DNA of 64,000 bases from Arthrobacter sp042667405 (GCF_042667405.1 NZ_JBHVAL010000005.1:62001-126000), one strand, 5' to 3'; positions 1-8,128 are shown, numbered from the stretch's first letter. The notes: a model not told the origin generated them from the letters alone. Numbers and translations are program-made.

Positions 1-1377
1 CAGCCACGCTGGCGCAGTGCTTTCGCTGTGGCCCTTTCCGGATGCCATGCCACGTATATCAACGAATTCCGTCGCAGATCCAGCCGCCTTCAGGGTGTCC
101 TTGACGACCTTGGGTTCCGCATCAGTCTGGGTGCCAGCAAAGCCGTAGTGACGGCAGGACAAGCTGCAACATTGCTTGTAATAGTGATTGGCCTTGTATG
201 GACACCACCGCACGCTGGCCTGACCCCTCTGGGTATTCCGCTTAACGCTCCGGACCTGACCACGATAGCCGGCGCCATGCTGGCATTGGGGCTTTTACAG
301 GCGAGGCGTCGCTTCCGGCGGGCGCACCGGCAGTGGACTACCGTATCGGGAGCGCTGGGATGCGGCATGCGCGCCGGGCTGGCCATCCCGGACATGGGCT
401 TGGCTTTGATGCTGGCAGTCCAGAACCTTCACTGGGGCAGCCTGATCAATGTACTGGCAACCCTTGGCTTGGCTGGAGCCACGGTTGCCCTGCTTCCAAA
501 CGGCAGATCGTGGGCCTGGACGCCCGGAATCATTGCAGCAGCAGCGGCGACAGGGAGCGTCACCATGCTCATAGCCCAATCTCCCGCGCTCATCATTTTC
601 TCCGGCGGCAAAGACCAGTACGCGATTGGCTTGGCAGTTACCCTGGCCTCGGTGGTCCTTACGGCATCAGGAACCCCCCTTTTGTTCGCCGGAATTGCCC
701 ATAAATATGCGTTCAAGTCACGGGGATTATTCCTGGATATGGGCATAAAGGCTGGCGGTATAGTACTTCTGGCTTCACTAGCACTCATAATCGGTGAAAA
801 TACGCCTTGGCCCGGAGTTGCGCCTTTTGTATCCATTGCTGTGTTCTTCCTGGGAATGATACTTTTCAGGTCAGGTTTCGTGCGGACGTCGTCACTTGAG
901 ACTCTCGGATTTGGGTTGTTCGTTTTCCGCACTGTCCCGGGGAAAGCAAGGACACTGTTATTCAGAAGCCTGCTTACCAATGCCGTCCTTGTATTGCCTG
1001 CCTTGGCGTGTCTCATCGCAACTCTGCTCTTCCACGGAAATCCGCAGTCGGCTTTGCTCCTGGCCGCTCTGGCCGTCTTTGAAATCGCCGCTGATGCCCT
1101 AATCATCCAGCGGAAGACAGCGGTCCTGCCGGCGTCGCGTATCGCCGAACTGTCCCAACGCTCAAGGGCAGGCCTGGGCGCAGCTCTGTGCGGCGGGATG
1201 GCGGTCGTTCTTTCCGGGGTCCTGGGAGGCATCATTCCCGGAGCGGCAGAGCCAGCATGGCTGGCCGCCGTGGCTGGAGCCTTGGTGATAGTAGCCGCAC
1301 TGCTCTTCGGCGTTCTTATGGCAGATACACCATCGTGGTTACGCGACCTGACGGCAACAGAAACAGAGGAACCATGA
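1..1377 (+). CDS. Multi-spanning membrane subunit of an ABC exporter (5' end probably outside window)
   Basis: The reading frame is open from the first base of the window. The first possible start, a GTG at 28, has no ribosome binding site, so the gene probably begins upstream. At least 449 residues are visible, with about ten or more hydrophobic segments separated by short basic loops, as in an integral-membrane transporter. Its TGA overlaps the ATG of the following ABC ATPase (ATGA), so the two are translationally coupled and it is most likely the permease partner. No family motif is recognised and the substrate is unknown. The neighbouring SpoIIM-type gene suggests export of, or immunity to, a peptide (inference). 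Confidence 0.6.
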   Translation, partial: QPRWRSAFAVALSGCHATYINEFRRRSSRLQGVLDDLGFRISLGASKAVVTAGQAATLLVIVIGLVWTPPHAGLTPLGIPLNAPDLTTIAGAMLALGLLQARRRFRRAHRQWTTVSGALGCGMRAGLAIPDMGLALMLAVQNLHWGSLINVLATLGLAGATVALLPNGRSWAWTPGIIAAAAATGSVTMLIAQSPALIIFSGGKDQYAIGLAVTLASVVLTASGTPLLFAGIAHKYAFKSRGLFLDMGIKAGGIVLLASLALIIGENTPWPGVAPFVSIAVFFLGMILFRSGFVRTSSLETLGFGLFVFRTVPGKARTLLFRSLLTNAVLVLPALACLIATLLFHGNPQSALLLAALAVFEIAADALIIQRKTAVLPASRIAELSQRSRAGLGAALCGGMAVVLSGVLGGIIPGAAEPAWLAAVAGALVIVAALLFGVLMADTPSWLRDLTATETEEP

Positions 1378-1970
1378 AGTCCCTGACGAGCGTTGAACAC
1401 GCCTTCGGAAGCAATGTCATCTTCGCCAGCACGAAGATCGACTTGCCGGAAAGAGGCGTGGTGGCCCTCCGTGGGAGCAACGGGTGCGGGAAGACGACTC
1501 TGCTGAAACTGCTAGGCGGCGTGATCCATTCATCCTGCGGAACTGTCCGCGGCTGGCGGAACAGGTTCAACGCGGTCTATCTCGACACGGAATACCTGAC
1601 GCTCGACTACCTCACAGCGAGCGAATTGCTTGACATGATCAGGCCCCTCACCGGACCCATCCCAGACAACGGGCTCCTCACCGATGGGATGCTGGCTACC
1701 AAGGTCAGTGATCTTTCACTTGGCCAGCGCCAACGACTCATCCTTACAGCGGCATTGGCCTTCCAGCACACGGATGTTGTCTTGCTTGACGAACCCCTTA
1801 ATGGGCTGGACCGGGATGGTTCCAAAGCTGCCCGCAGTGCCCTCCTGGCCGCGGGCCAAGATCGTCTTGTCATCCTGGCCACCCATGAAGAGGCCCGATG
1901 GACGGACTACGATCTCACCATCGGGCAGGACCGCAAGGTGAAGTTGTCCGAGGCTGGAGTCGCAGCTTGA
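1374..1970 (+). CDS. ABC transporter ATP-binding protein
   Basis: Compact ATPase of 198 residues. The Walker A motif GSNGCGKTT lies near residues 34-42, the ABC signature LSLGQ near 120 and the Walker B stretch VVLLDEPLNGLD about 20 residues later, followed by the switch histidine in ATHEE. It should energise the membrane protein encoded just upstream. The ATG was chosen because it overlaps the upstream stop as ATGA; the longer open frame upstream is only a shadow of the permease gene. At under 200 residues it is near the lower limit for the family but has all catalytic motifs. The following gene starts within its stop codon, so this is one transcription unit. Confidence 0.88.
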   Translation: MKSLTSVEHAFGSNVIFASTKIDLPERGVVALRGSNGCGKTTLLKLLGGVIHSSCGTVRGWRNRFNAVYLDTEYLTLDYLTASELLDMIRPLTGPIPDNGLLTDGMLATKVSDLSLGQRQRLILTAALAFQHTDVVLLDEPLNGLDRDGSKAARSALLAAGQDRLVILATHEEARWTDYDLTIGQDRKVKLSEAGVAA

Positions 1971-2518
1971 ACACATCCCAGCTGCCTGCACGGCCCCCGG
2001 GTTTCCGATCTTTCTACAGTTCGATAAGCGGGCTCTTCCCGTCTTTTGCCAAGGATCTGGTCCCGCCAGTCATAACGGCGGTGGCGGGCGGACTATTTGC
2101 ATCGCTGTTTACCTGGAAGCCAGGTTCAGATGAAACCGCCCTCACGGCCTACGAAATCTTTGCCCACAACTTCTCCTTGGCATTGGTCGCCCTCCTCCTG
2201 ACGCAATACGGTGCGAGGATTATGATGCTTGCCAACGGCTTCTATCTGGGGATGGGCTTGGTGGGAAGTGTCGCCTCGGCAGGCCTGGTACAGACCGTTG
2301 CACTCACACTGGTCCACGTCCCGCTCGAGATCGTTGCGTGGGTGATGACAATCCAGGGTGCTCGCCTGTTCTGGCCGACGCTGGTTGCAGTCCTCAGGAA
2401 GGAAGGCATTCGGACGAAGTTCCTCCCAGCGTTAATGCGCACCGTCGCCGCCTTCACCGTGCTTTACGTTCTGGCCGCCGTGGCCGAATGGGCTGAGTAC
2501 GCACTACTGAAAAGGTAA
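1967..2518 (+). CDS. SpoIIM/DUF95-family integral membrane protein
   Basis: About 183 residues with five or so hydrophobic helices. The central pattern, a helix with HNFSLAL followed later by ANGFYLGMGLVG, is typical of the SpoIIM (DUF95) family. In B. subtilis that family acts in forespore engulfment; in circular-bacteriocin operons, DUF95 proteins are needed for maturation or immunity. The start chosen is TTG, which overlaps the ATPase stop as TTGA and gives a normal N-terminus. A longer frame from an upstream ATG runs inside the ATPase gene and looks like a shadow. The operon context (permease, ATPase, DUF95) favours a transport or immunity complex over sporulation, which Arthrobacter lacks. 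Confidence 0.65.
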   Translation: MNTSQLPARPPGFRSFYSSISGLFPSFAKDLVPPVITAVAGGLFASLFTWKPGSDETALTAYEIFAHNFSLALVALLLTQYGARIMMLANGFYLGMGLVGSVASAGLVQTVALTLVHVPLEIVAWVMTIQGARLFWPTLVAVLRKEGIRTKFLPALMRTVAAFTVLYVLAAVAEWAEYALLKR

Positions 2519-2521
2519 TCA

Positions 2522-3085
2522 ATGACCCCGAGCTACCCCTCCCCGTCCCACGAATCCCTTCAGGCTCCTGGAGCACCCAAGATCAACGCCGTCTGGATAA
2601 TCTGCCTGCTTCTCGCCTACACCGCGGCGGCGCAATACGCGGCAGGCCCCAGGCTTGAACAACTGGTCAGCGAGAATGCCCAATACAACCAGTTCTCCAG
2701 CCAGGAAGTACTGCTCACTTTCATGCGCGTAGGCGTACTTCTTTGGAGCATGGTGGCATCTTTCCTCCAGGCCCTTGCACTGCGGCTGATCTACAAGTTC
2801 ATTGTCGGGGGCGAGGTGCCAACACTGCGCACAAGCTGGCTCTGGGTGCTGCTGGGCCAGATACCGTTCATGCTGACGACGCTTTTCGTGGGTCTGTTTC
2901 TTGAACCGGCAGCGACGCTGATGCTGGGACAAACTTGGCTGAGAATTCTGTTCGGGGCCATCGCCGCCGCACTCTACGCAGTGCTTGCCCGCAGAGTATT
3001 TAGGGCTCCCAACGGCCGCCTCGCCGTACTCTTCGTCATCTCCTCAATTATCAATTCGGTGCTGCTGGTGGCGGGGACTGCATAG
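2522..3085 (+). CDS. Small integral membrane protein, last gene of the ABC/SpoIIM operon
   Basis: 187 residues with a short cytoplasmic proline-rich N-terminus and four to five predicted membrane helices. It begins three bases after the stop of the SpoIIM-like gene, so it is part of the same operon. No diagnostic motif is visible. The size and helix pattern resemble Yip1-like membrane proteins often found beside ABC exporters, but this is a weak resemblance. A role in the same export or immunity complex is inferred from position only. Confidence 0.55.
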   Translation: MTPSYPSPSHESLQAPGAPKINAVWIICLLLAYTAAAQYAAGPRLEQLVSENAQYNQFSSQEVLLTFMRVGVLLWSMVASFLQALALRLIYKFIVGGEVPTLRTSWLWVLLGQIPFMLTTLFVGLFLEPAATLMLGQTWLRILFGAIAAALYAVLARRVFRAPNGRLAVLFVISSIINSVLLVAGTA

Positions 3086-3120
3086 CGATAATCGGTGATC
3101 CGAGTACCGGGTTAAAGTAA

Positions 3121-3972
3121 CTACAGGAGCACACTGCCTTCGATGCAAGTCGCCGACGCTCCACCGATCCAGATATCACCATCCATGACCGTGACGTGGA
3201 TACGCCCTGCCCTGCCCAGAACAGTGCCCTGCGCGGCAACATAGTCCTCAGGCGCCCGCCCGGATCCGATCAGCCACTGGGCCGCGCCGGCATTGAAGCT
3301 TCCCGTCACCGGATCTTCCACCATTGCGTCACTGGGAATGAATGTGCGGACTTCATAGTCGACGGCGGAACCTGGCTCGTGTGGGCCGATCACCCCGACC
3401 TTGAGGTCACCCATCGCCACGAAATCCGGGTCGAGGGCCAGCACCTCGTCCGCCGACTCAAGGAGAACGCCGATCCACTGCGGGCCGTTGACGAGCCATG
3501 ATGCGTCGACAATGGCCGACTCTGAGATGCGTAGGCCCGCCGCCAGTTGGGTACGTTCAGCGTCGCTCACCGGGCCAAAGCGGGTCAGTGGCGGGGCAGC
3601 GAAAGCCAACCGACCGGCGTCGTGCTTTACCCGGACCAAGCCCGCGCCGCACTCCTGAACCAGGACGCCTTCGGTCTTGGGCACTCCCCCGGACTGCAGC
3701 CACGTGTGCGCCGATCCGAGCGTCGGATGCCCCGCGAAGGGGAACTTCTCGCTGGCCGTGAAAATCCGCACTTTGTAGTCGGCCGCCGGGTCGGTGGGAG
3801 GGAGGAGGAATGTGGTCTCCGAAAGGTTGGTCCAATTAGCGAAGTGCTGCATGGTCTCTGTGCTGAGCCCCTCAGCGTCCACCACCACGGCCAGCGGGTT
3901 CCCTCGGTACGGCTGGTTGGAAAAGACGTCGACTTGGTGGAATGGGCGGAGGCGGAGGGCTTCTGGAGTCAC
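3121..3972 (-). CDS. PhzF-family isomerase/epimerase-like protein
   Basis: 283 residues matching the PhzF fold. The N-terminus contains VDVFSNQPYRGNPLAVV. The stretch NLSETTF carries the family's catalytic glutamate, and FPFAGHPTLGSAH is the strongly conserved glycine-histidine motif of the first half. The second half repeats the fold with the DPVTGSFNAGAAQWL motif. PhzF itself isomerises dihydro-hydroxyanthranilate in phenazine synthesis, but most relatives outside phenazine clusters have no known substrate. No phenazine genes are nearby, so only the family is assigned. It is transcribed alone, convergent with the membrane operon to its left. Confidence 0.85.
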   Translation of the reverse strand: MTPEALRLRPFHQVDVFSNQPYRGNPLAVVVDAEGLSTETMQHFANWTNLSETTFLLPPTDPAADYKVRIFTASEKFPFAGHPTLGSAHTWLQSGGVPKTEGVLVQECGAGLVRVKHDAGRLAFAAPPLTRFGPVSDAERTQLAAGLRISESAIVDASWLVNGPQWIGVLLESADEVLALDPDFVAMGDLKVGVIGPHEPGSAVDYEVRTFIPSDAMVEDPVTGSFNAGAAQWLIGSGRAPEDYVAAQGTVLGRAGRIHVTVMDGDIWIGGASATCIEGSVLL

Positions 3973-4031
3973 CGGTGAAGGCTACCATCCGGTGCTGGCA
4001 GACGTGGCAGCCGGTCTGGGAGACTAGGTGC

Positions 4032-4454
4032 ATGGCAGAGAACAAGACCCAGCCCACCGAAGTGTCCGTGGAAGATTTCCTGGCGGCCGTGGAACACCCT
4101 GCGCGGCGTGCGGATGGCTTGGAACTGCTGGAGATCATGCGTCAGGTTACGGGGCAGGAACCCGTCATGTGGGGGCCCACGATTGTTGGCTTCGGCAGCT
4201 ACCACTACAAGTACGCCACCGGCCGCGAAGGCGACGCTGCCGCAGTCGGGTTCTCCCCGAGGAAGGCCAATCTTGCCCTCTATGGACTCACCTATGGTCC
4301 GGACGCGGATCGGCTCCTCCCGGAACTGGGCAAACACAAGACCGGCGCGTCATGCCTGTACGTCAACAAGCTGGACGATGTGGACCGCGACGTCCTGGTG
4401 GAGATGATCCGGACCGGCTACCAGCACGTGATGTCAGAGCTCCACACGCCCTGA
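4032..4454 (+). CDS. DUF1801-domain protein
   Basis: 140 residues. The central part (VMWGPTIVGFGSYHYKYATG, then GFSPRKANLALYG) is the hallmark of the DUF1801/YdhG-like family of small cytoplasmic proteins of unknown function. The start ATG was selected because the conserved domain follows after about 20 residues; the in-frame extension upstream is glycine-rich and runs back into the divergent PhzF gene. The distance to the PhzF start is about 60 bp, so the two share a promoter region. No catalytic residues can be named. Confidence 0.75.
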   Translation: MAENKTQPTEVSVEDFLAAVEHPARRADGLELLEIMRQVTGQEPVMWGPTIVGFGSYHYKYATGREGDAAAVGFSPRKANLALYGLTYGPDADRLLPELGKHKTGASCLYVNKLDDVDRDVLVEMIRTGYQHVMSELHTP

Positions 4455-4536
4455 GCCTCCTCCGCGAAGTGGCACTTAATGACAATGTTGATGCTCCGGA
4501 TTGTCATTAACTGCCAACTCGGCGCGAACACAAAAG

Positions 4537-4567
4537 GACCCCGCCACCGGAATCCGGTGGCGGGGTT
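4537..4567 (-). terminator. Rho-independent terminator after rplI
   Basis: Perfect 12-bp inverted repeat CCCCGCCACCGG/CCGGTGGCGGGG with a 3-nt loop, followed on the minus strand by TCCTTTTG. It lies about 20 bp beyond the rplI stop and ends the rpsF-ssb-rpsR-rplI transcript. The hairpin is symmetric, so it may also stop transcription coming from the DUF1801 gene on the other side. Confidence 0.85.
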
Positions 4568-4586
4568 CTTTGGATGCAGTCAGAGA

Positions 4587-5039
4587 CTACTTGCTGGCAA
4601 CGACCTCGAGGTCGATAACAGCGGAAACATCCTCGTGCAGGCGAACGTTGGCCTGGTACGAACCGACAGACTTGATGTGGTTCGGCAGTTCAACGTTGCG
4701 CTTGTCGATGGCGCCAAGGCCAGCGGCCTCAACAGCAGCAGCGACATCGGCCGGCTTGACGGTACCGAAGAGACGACCGGACTCGCCGGCCTTCACCTCG
4801 AGCTTGACCTTCTTGGAGGACAGAGCCTGGGCCTGTGCCTGTGCCGCTTCAACGGAAGCGTGGGCACGAGCAGCGCGGGCAGCCTTGATGGACTCAACCT
4901 GCTTCTCGCCACCCTTCGACCAGGTCAGGGCGAAGCCGCGGGGCAGCAGGAAGTTACGTGCGTAACCGTCCTTGACCTCGACAACGTCGCCAGCAGCACC
5001 GAGACCGGTTACTTCGTGGGTCAGAATGAGCTTTGCCAT
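4587..5039 (-). CDS. rplI: 50S ribosomal protein L9
   Basis: 150 residues, the usual length. The N-terminal RNA-binding domain with GLGAAGDVVEVKDGYARNFL is the L9 signature, followed by the long connecting helix rich in Ala, Gln and Lys and the C-terminal domain with GRLFGTVKPADVA. It binds domain V of 23S rRNA at the base of the L1 stalk. It is the last gene of the rpsF operon, about 17 bp downstream of rpsR with a good ribosome binding site (AGGGA), and is followed by a strong terminator. Confidence 0.98.
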   Translation of the reverse strand: MAKLILTHEVTGLGAAGDVVEVKDGYARNFLLPRGFALTWSKGGEKQVESIKAARAARAHASVEAAQAQAQALSSKKVKLEVKAGESGRLFGTVKPADVAAAVEAAGLGAIDKRNVELPNHIKSVGSYQANVRLHEDVSAVIDLEVVASK

Positions 5040-5056
5040 GTTAGTTAATCCCTTCC

Positions 5057-5296
5057 TTAGCCGCGGCCAGCGCCGGAGTAAGGCAGCAGAGCAACTTCGC
5101 GGGCGTTCTTGATTGCCTGGGCGATCTTGCGCTGTTCCTGAACGGTAACGCCAGTAACGCGACGAGCACGGATCTTTCCGCGGTCGGAGATGAACTTGCG
5201 CAGCAATGCTACGTCCTTGTAGTCGATGACAGTGATGTCAGCGGCCTTCAAGGGGTTGGACTTTGGTTTGGGCTTACGGAGTTCAGCCTTAGCCAT
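5057..5296 (-). CDS. rpsR: 30S ribosomal protein S18
   Basis: 79 residues. IDYKDVALLRKFISDRGKI followed by RRVTGV and QRKIAQAIKNAREVALLP is diagnostic of S18. The protein lacks cysteines and is therefore of the zinc-independent type. S18 dimerises with S6 on the 30S platform; both are encoded in this operon. An AAAGGAG-type ribosome binding site precedes the ATG. A 128-bp gap separates it from ssb, without any gene. Confidence 0.98.
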   Translation of the reverse strand: MAKAELRKPKPKSNPLKAADITVIDYKDVALLRKFISDRGKIRARRVTGVTVQEQRKIAQAIKNAREVALLPYSGAGRG

Positions 5297-5424
5297 CGTG
5301 GAGCTCCTTTTCTATGGAGCCCGTGGATATTGATCCACGGGATGGTGGTGTTCGACGGCGGTGATCACCAAGGTGCCTTTCGGCAGTCCCGGTGAGCGTC
5401 CGGCGTCGGACTTTTGTTTGGTGT

Positions 5425-5997
5425 TTAGAAGGGAGGTTCGGAATCAGGGCCGTTGCCCCAGCCGCCAGCGTTGCTGACACCAGGCGTAGCCCAGGGGTCA
5501 TCCTGCTGTTGTGCGGGCTGGTTGCCGCCCCAACCTCCACCGGAGTTGCCGCCACCCTGGTTTCCACCAGGAGCGCCGCCTCCAAAGCCACCGGAGTTGC
5601 CTCCGCCGAAGCCACCCTGCCCACCGCCGGAGCGCTGGGTACGGTTGACCTTGGCGTTTGCGTAACGCAAGCTGGGGCCGATTTCGTCGACCTCAAGCTC
5701 GATAACGGTGCGCTTTTCGCCTTCTTTGGTTTCGTAGGAACGGCTCTTCAAACGGCCGGAAACGATGACGCGCATGCCCTTGGTGAGGGACTCGGCCACG
5801 TTCTCGGCTGCTTCACGCCATACCGATGCGCGAAGGAACAGGGTTTCCCCGTCCTTCCATTCATTGGACTGGCGGTCAAAGGTCCGGGGAGTAGAAGCGA
5901 TGGTGAAGTTCGCTACTGCCGAGCCAGACGGGGTGAACCGCAGCTCCGGGTCATTGGTGAGATTACCGATGACCGTAATAGTGGTTTCGCCTGCCAT
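5425..5997 (-). CDS. ssb: Single-stranded DNA-binding protein
   Basis: 190 residues. An OB-fold of about 110 residues begins ETTITVIGNLTNDPELRFTPSG. It is followed by a glycine/glutamine-rich linker (GGGQGGFGGG-type) and the conserved acidic tail ending DSEPPF, which recruits replication and repair proteins. It sits in the classical rpsF-ssb-rpsR arrangement. The size and tail are typical of the essential actinobacterial SsbA. The start ATG has a GGAGGCAG ribosome binding site. Confidence 0.97.
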   Translation of the reverse strand: MAGETTITVIGNLTNDPELRFTPSGSAVANFTIASTPRTFDRQSNEWKDGETLFLRASVWREAAENVAESLTKGMRVIVSGRLKSRSYETKEGEKRTVIELEVDEIGPSLRYANAKVNRTQRSGGGQGGFGGGNSGGFGGGAPGGNQGGGNSGGGWGGNQPAQQQDDPWATPGVSNAGGWGNGPDSEPPF

Positions 5998-6047
5998 CTA
6001 CTGCCTCCTTGTTCGTTCCTGCGGGGTAAAGATCTGAAAGGGGCTGA

Positions 6048-6353
6048 TTACTCAGCAACAACCTTCTGGTCTTCGGGGCGGATGATCTTGGTGCGCATGA
6101 TCGTCTCGTTCAGAGACAGCTGGCGATCAAGTTCCTTGGCGGTAGCCGGCTCAGCGGTGAAGTTCACCACGGCGTAGATACCTTCGGACTTCTTCTTGAT
6201 GTCGTATGCCAGGCGGCGACGGCCCCAGATGTCAACCTTCTCGATGGTTCCACCATCGGTGGTGATGACATTAAGGAACTTCTGAAGCGACGACTCTACG
6301 GTACGCTCTTCGACCTCGGGGTCGATGATTACCATCAATTCGTAAGGACGCAT
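6048..6353 (-). CDS. rpsF: 30S ribosomal protein S6
   Basis: 101 residues. MRPYELMVIIDPEVEE opens the protein, followed by the RRLAYDIKKKSEGIYAVVNF core of S6. The first ATG after the strong AGGAGG site was chosen; a frame-continuing GTG a few codons upstream overlaps that site and is not a credible start. S6 pairs with S18 on the 30S platform. As first gene of the operon it is the likely point of autoregulation through its structured leader. Confidence 0.97.
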   Translation of the reverse strand: MRPYELMVIIDPEVEERTVESSLQKFLNVITTDGGTIEKVDIWGRRRLAYDIKKKSEGIYAVVNFTAEPATAKELDRQLSLNETIMRTKIIRPEDQKVVAE

Positions 6354-6382
6354 ATGTGAACCCACCTCCTTTGGGCTAAGCG

Positions 6383-6431
6383 GTTACGGTATTTCCGTAA
6401 CAGGAGGTTCATTTGCGATGCTGTGCATCGC
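6383..6431 (-). promoter_or_regulatory. Structured rpsF leader with two hairpins
   Basis: Between the putative promoter and the ribosome binding site lie two perfect inverted repeats: GTTACGG/CCGTAAC with a 5-nt loop and GCGATGC/GCATCGC with a 3-nt loop. An S6:S18-binding leader controls this operon in many bacteria, so these hairpins may be the autoregulatory element. The specific protein-binding bulge was not identified, so this is inference. Confidence 0.4.
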
Positions 6432-6473
6432 TCCCCCGCCGAAGATTCGGAAGGAGGGCGTAACACAGACTTC

Positions 6474-6501
6474 AATATCTTAGTGCATCTCCTGCACTCA
6501 A
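6474..6501 (-). promoter_or_regulatory. Candidate promoter of the rpsF operon
   Basis: On the minus strand TTGAGT and GATATT are separated by 16 bp, a fair match to a housekeeping sigma-factor promoter. They lie about 120 bp upstream of rpsF and just before the hairpin leader. No transcript data; based on motif and position. Confidence 0.4.
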
Positions 6502-6592
6502 AGCTATTCGAGCGGATACGCGGCGGAAACAGGTCATCTAGCGTATGTGGATAACCCCGTGGTCGGTGTCTGTCGCAGGGAATACTGGAGCC

Positions 6593-6931
6593 ATGACCAT
6601 CCTGAAGTCCATCGTCCTCTTCGTCCTGGCTGCCGTGGCCGAGATCGGCGGGGCCTGGCTGATCTGGCAGGCCGTCCGCGAAGGCAAGGCGTGGTGGTGG
6701 GCCGGACTTGGCGTGGTGGCATTGGGAATCTACGGCTTTTTCGCCGCCTTCCAGCCGGAGGCGCATTTTGGGCGGGTCCTGGCCGCGTACGGCGGTGTCT
6801 TTATCGCCGGATCCCTTGCCTGGGGAATGCTGATGGACGGCTTCCGGCCGGACCGCTGGGACGTCATCGGAGCAGCGATCTGCATTGTGGGCGTGGGCGT
6901 CATCATGTTCGCGCCGCGGCCGGGCGCGTGA
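6593..6931 (+). CDS. YnfA/UPF0060-family small membrane protein
   Basis: 112 residues with four membrane helices. AEIGGAWLIWQAVREGK, followed by GIYGFFAAFQPEAHFGRVLAAYGGVF and a DGFRPDRWD loop, is the YnfA/UPF0060 signature. The family resembles small multidrug-resistance proteins, and YnfA has been linked to efflux in enterics, but its general function is unsettled. The ATG matching the family N-terminus was used; the in-frame upstream extension has no hydrophobic start. It is transcribed away from the rpsF operon. Confidence 0.88.
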   Translation: MTILKSIVLFVLAAVAEIGGAWLIWQAVREGKAWWWAGLGVVALGIYGFFAAFQPEAHFGRVLAAYGGVFIAGSLAWGMLMDGFRPDRWDVIGAAICIVGVGVIMFAPRPGA

Positions 6932-6970
6932 CGCCGGTCGTCCCGGAAAACGACGTCTTGGGAAACGACA

Positions 6971-7005
6971 GAAGCCCTGGAAGATCAACGACCTTCCAGG
7001 GCTTC
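6971..7005 (-). terminator. Terminator downstream of tRNA-Leu
   Basis: A perfect 13-bp inverted repeat (GAAGCCCTGGAAG and its complement, 9-nt loop) lies directly after the tRNA 3' end in the direction of tRNA transcription. The trailing T content is modest. It may also end the YnfA transcript from the other side. Confidence 0.7.
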
Positions 7006-7008
7006 CCT

Positions 7009-7094
7009 TGGTGCGCGGAGGGGGACTTGAACCCCCACCCCCTTTCGAGGACTAGCACCTCAAGCTAGCGCGTCTGCCATTCCGCCACCCGCGC
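7009..7094 (-). tRNA. tRNA-Leu (anticodon GAG), CCA encoded
   Basis: The minus strand folds as a class II tRNA. The acceptor arm is GCGCGGG paired with TCCGCGC. The anticodon stem CTAGC/GCTAG encloses the 7-nt loop TTGAGGT, giving anticodon GAG. There is a long variable arm, and the T arm has GGTTCAAGTCC. The discriminator is A and CCA is encoded. The long variable arm and anticodon identify leucine. Followed by a strong hairpin. Confidence 0.95.
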
Positions 7095-7211
7095 AAGGTG
7101 ATCAGGAGAAGCGCTTTCGTTTTTCTCCTTGACAGCGTCAAAGACACTAACACGAACAGGGCCGATTCGCAGATTCCTGTCCACAGGACGACACCCCGTT
7201 AGAGTGGCTGG

Positions 7212-7373
7212 ATGGACGCCACCCCGTTGAACAACCTGGTCCTGACCATTGTTTTTGCCGCGATTGCCCTCTACGCACTCTACTTCGTGGTTCGTGCCGG
7301 GGTGCGGGATGGCATCCTCCAAGCATCGAAGCGGACCGACGACTCTCCCTCGCCCCGGACCCCCAATGATTAG
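7212..7373 (+). CDS. Small single-pass membrane protein (53 aa)
   Basis: ATG to TAG gives a 53-residue protein: a short N-terminus, one strongly hydrophobic helix (LVLTIVFAAIALYALYFVV) and a charged C-terminal tail rich in Ser, Pro and Asp. Its last 8 bases overlap the ATG of the DUF1345 gene, suggesting coupled translation. It has no recognised family. The helix, charged tail and overlap support it as a real gene; the ribosome binding site is weak. Confidence 0.5.
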   Translation: MDATPLNNLVLTIVFAAIALYALYFVVRAGVRDGILQASKRTDDSPSPRTPND

Positions 7374-8037
7374 GGCAGTGGAGAACACAAGGGTCCGGCG
7401 CAGCCGGTTGCGCTTCGTTGCCATGCTGGTGGCCGGCGTCGCAACATTCATCGCCACCGGGATGACGGGAAGCTGGGTGGACGCCCCCGCAGTGGGTTGG
7501 GCAACGGCCGCGCTGATATACGTGGCCTGGGTCTGGTTGGTGATCGCGAGGATGGATCCCGCCGAAACGGAGCAACACGCAACATCCGAGGACCCCTCGC
7601 GCGGAGTCACCGATCTCCTGATTCTTGTCGCGAACCTGGCCAGTATCGGCGCAGCAGCGGCGGTTATAGTCAACTCCCACACCGAAGACAACGGGTCCCG
7701 GCTGTCATCGGGAGCGCTGGCGCTGGTGTGCGTCGCACTGTCCTGGATGCTGGTGCAGACTCTCTTCACCCTCCGCTACGCCGAGCTTTACTACAGCCCT
7801 ACAGAAGACGCAGGGGGAGAAGTGGGTGGCATCAGTTTTAACCAGGAAAGACGCCCCCAATACACGGATTTCGCCTACCTGGCCACCAGCTTGGGCATGA
7901 CCTACCAGGTATCCGACACCAACCTGGAAAACCACCGGATCCGCGCCGAAGCATTGAAGCACAGCCTGCTCTCATACCTGTTTGGCACTGTCGTTCTGGC
8001 AGTCACTATCAACCTGGTCATTGGCCTGGCGCAGTAA
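7366..8037 (+). CDS. DUF1345-family membrane protein
   Basis: 223 residues with five predicted helices. The segment LRYAELYYSP followed by DFAYLATSLGMTYQVSDT is the typical DUF1345 pattern, and the C-terminus ends with a hydrophobic helix (LFGTVVLAVTINLVIG). Function is unknown. The ATG was picked by overlap with the upstream small membrane ORF and because the first helix follows after about 15 basic residues. The two genes probably form a small operon. Confidence 0.8.
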   Translation: MIRAVENTRVRRSRLRFVAMLVAGVATFIATGMTGSWVDAPAVGWATAALIYVAWVWLVIARMDPAETEQHATSEDPSRGVTDLLILVANLASIGAAAAVIVNSHTEDNGSRLSSGALALVCVALSWMLVQTLFTLRYAELYYSPTEDAGGEVGGISFNQERRPQYTDFAYLATSLGMTYQVSDTNLENHRIRAEALKHSLLSYLFGTVVLAVTINLVIGLAQ

Positions 8038-8128
8038 CCAAGGAACCCAACACCCAAGCGGGTCGGTAAGCGAAACGGGACAGCCGCCGTCGAACGTTGA
8101 CGGCAGCTGCCCCGCATCAGAAGGACCC

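Noticed and set aside
6546..6554. Single perfect DnaA box (TGTGGATAA) upstream of the YnfA-family gene
   Set aside because: Isolated, with no second box nearby, and a 9-mer like this can occur by chance; unlike the triplets at 55.9 and 56.2 kb.
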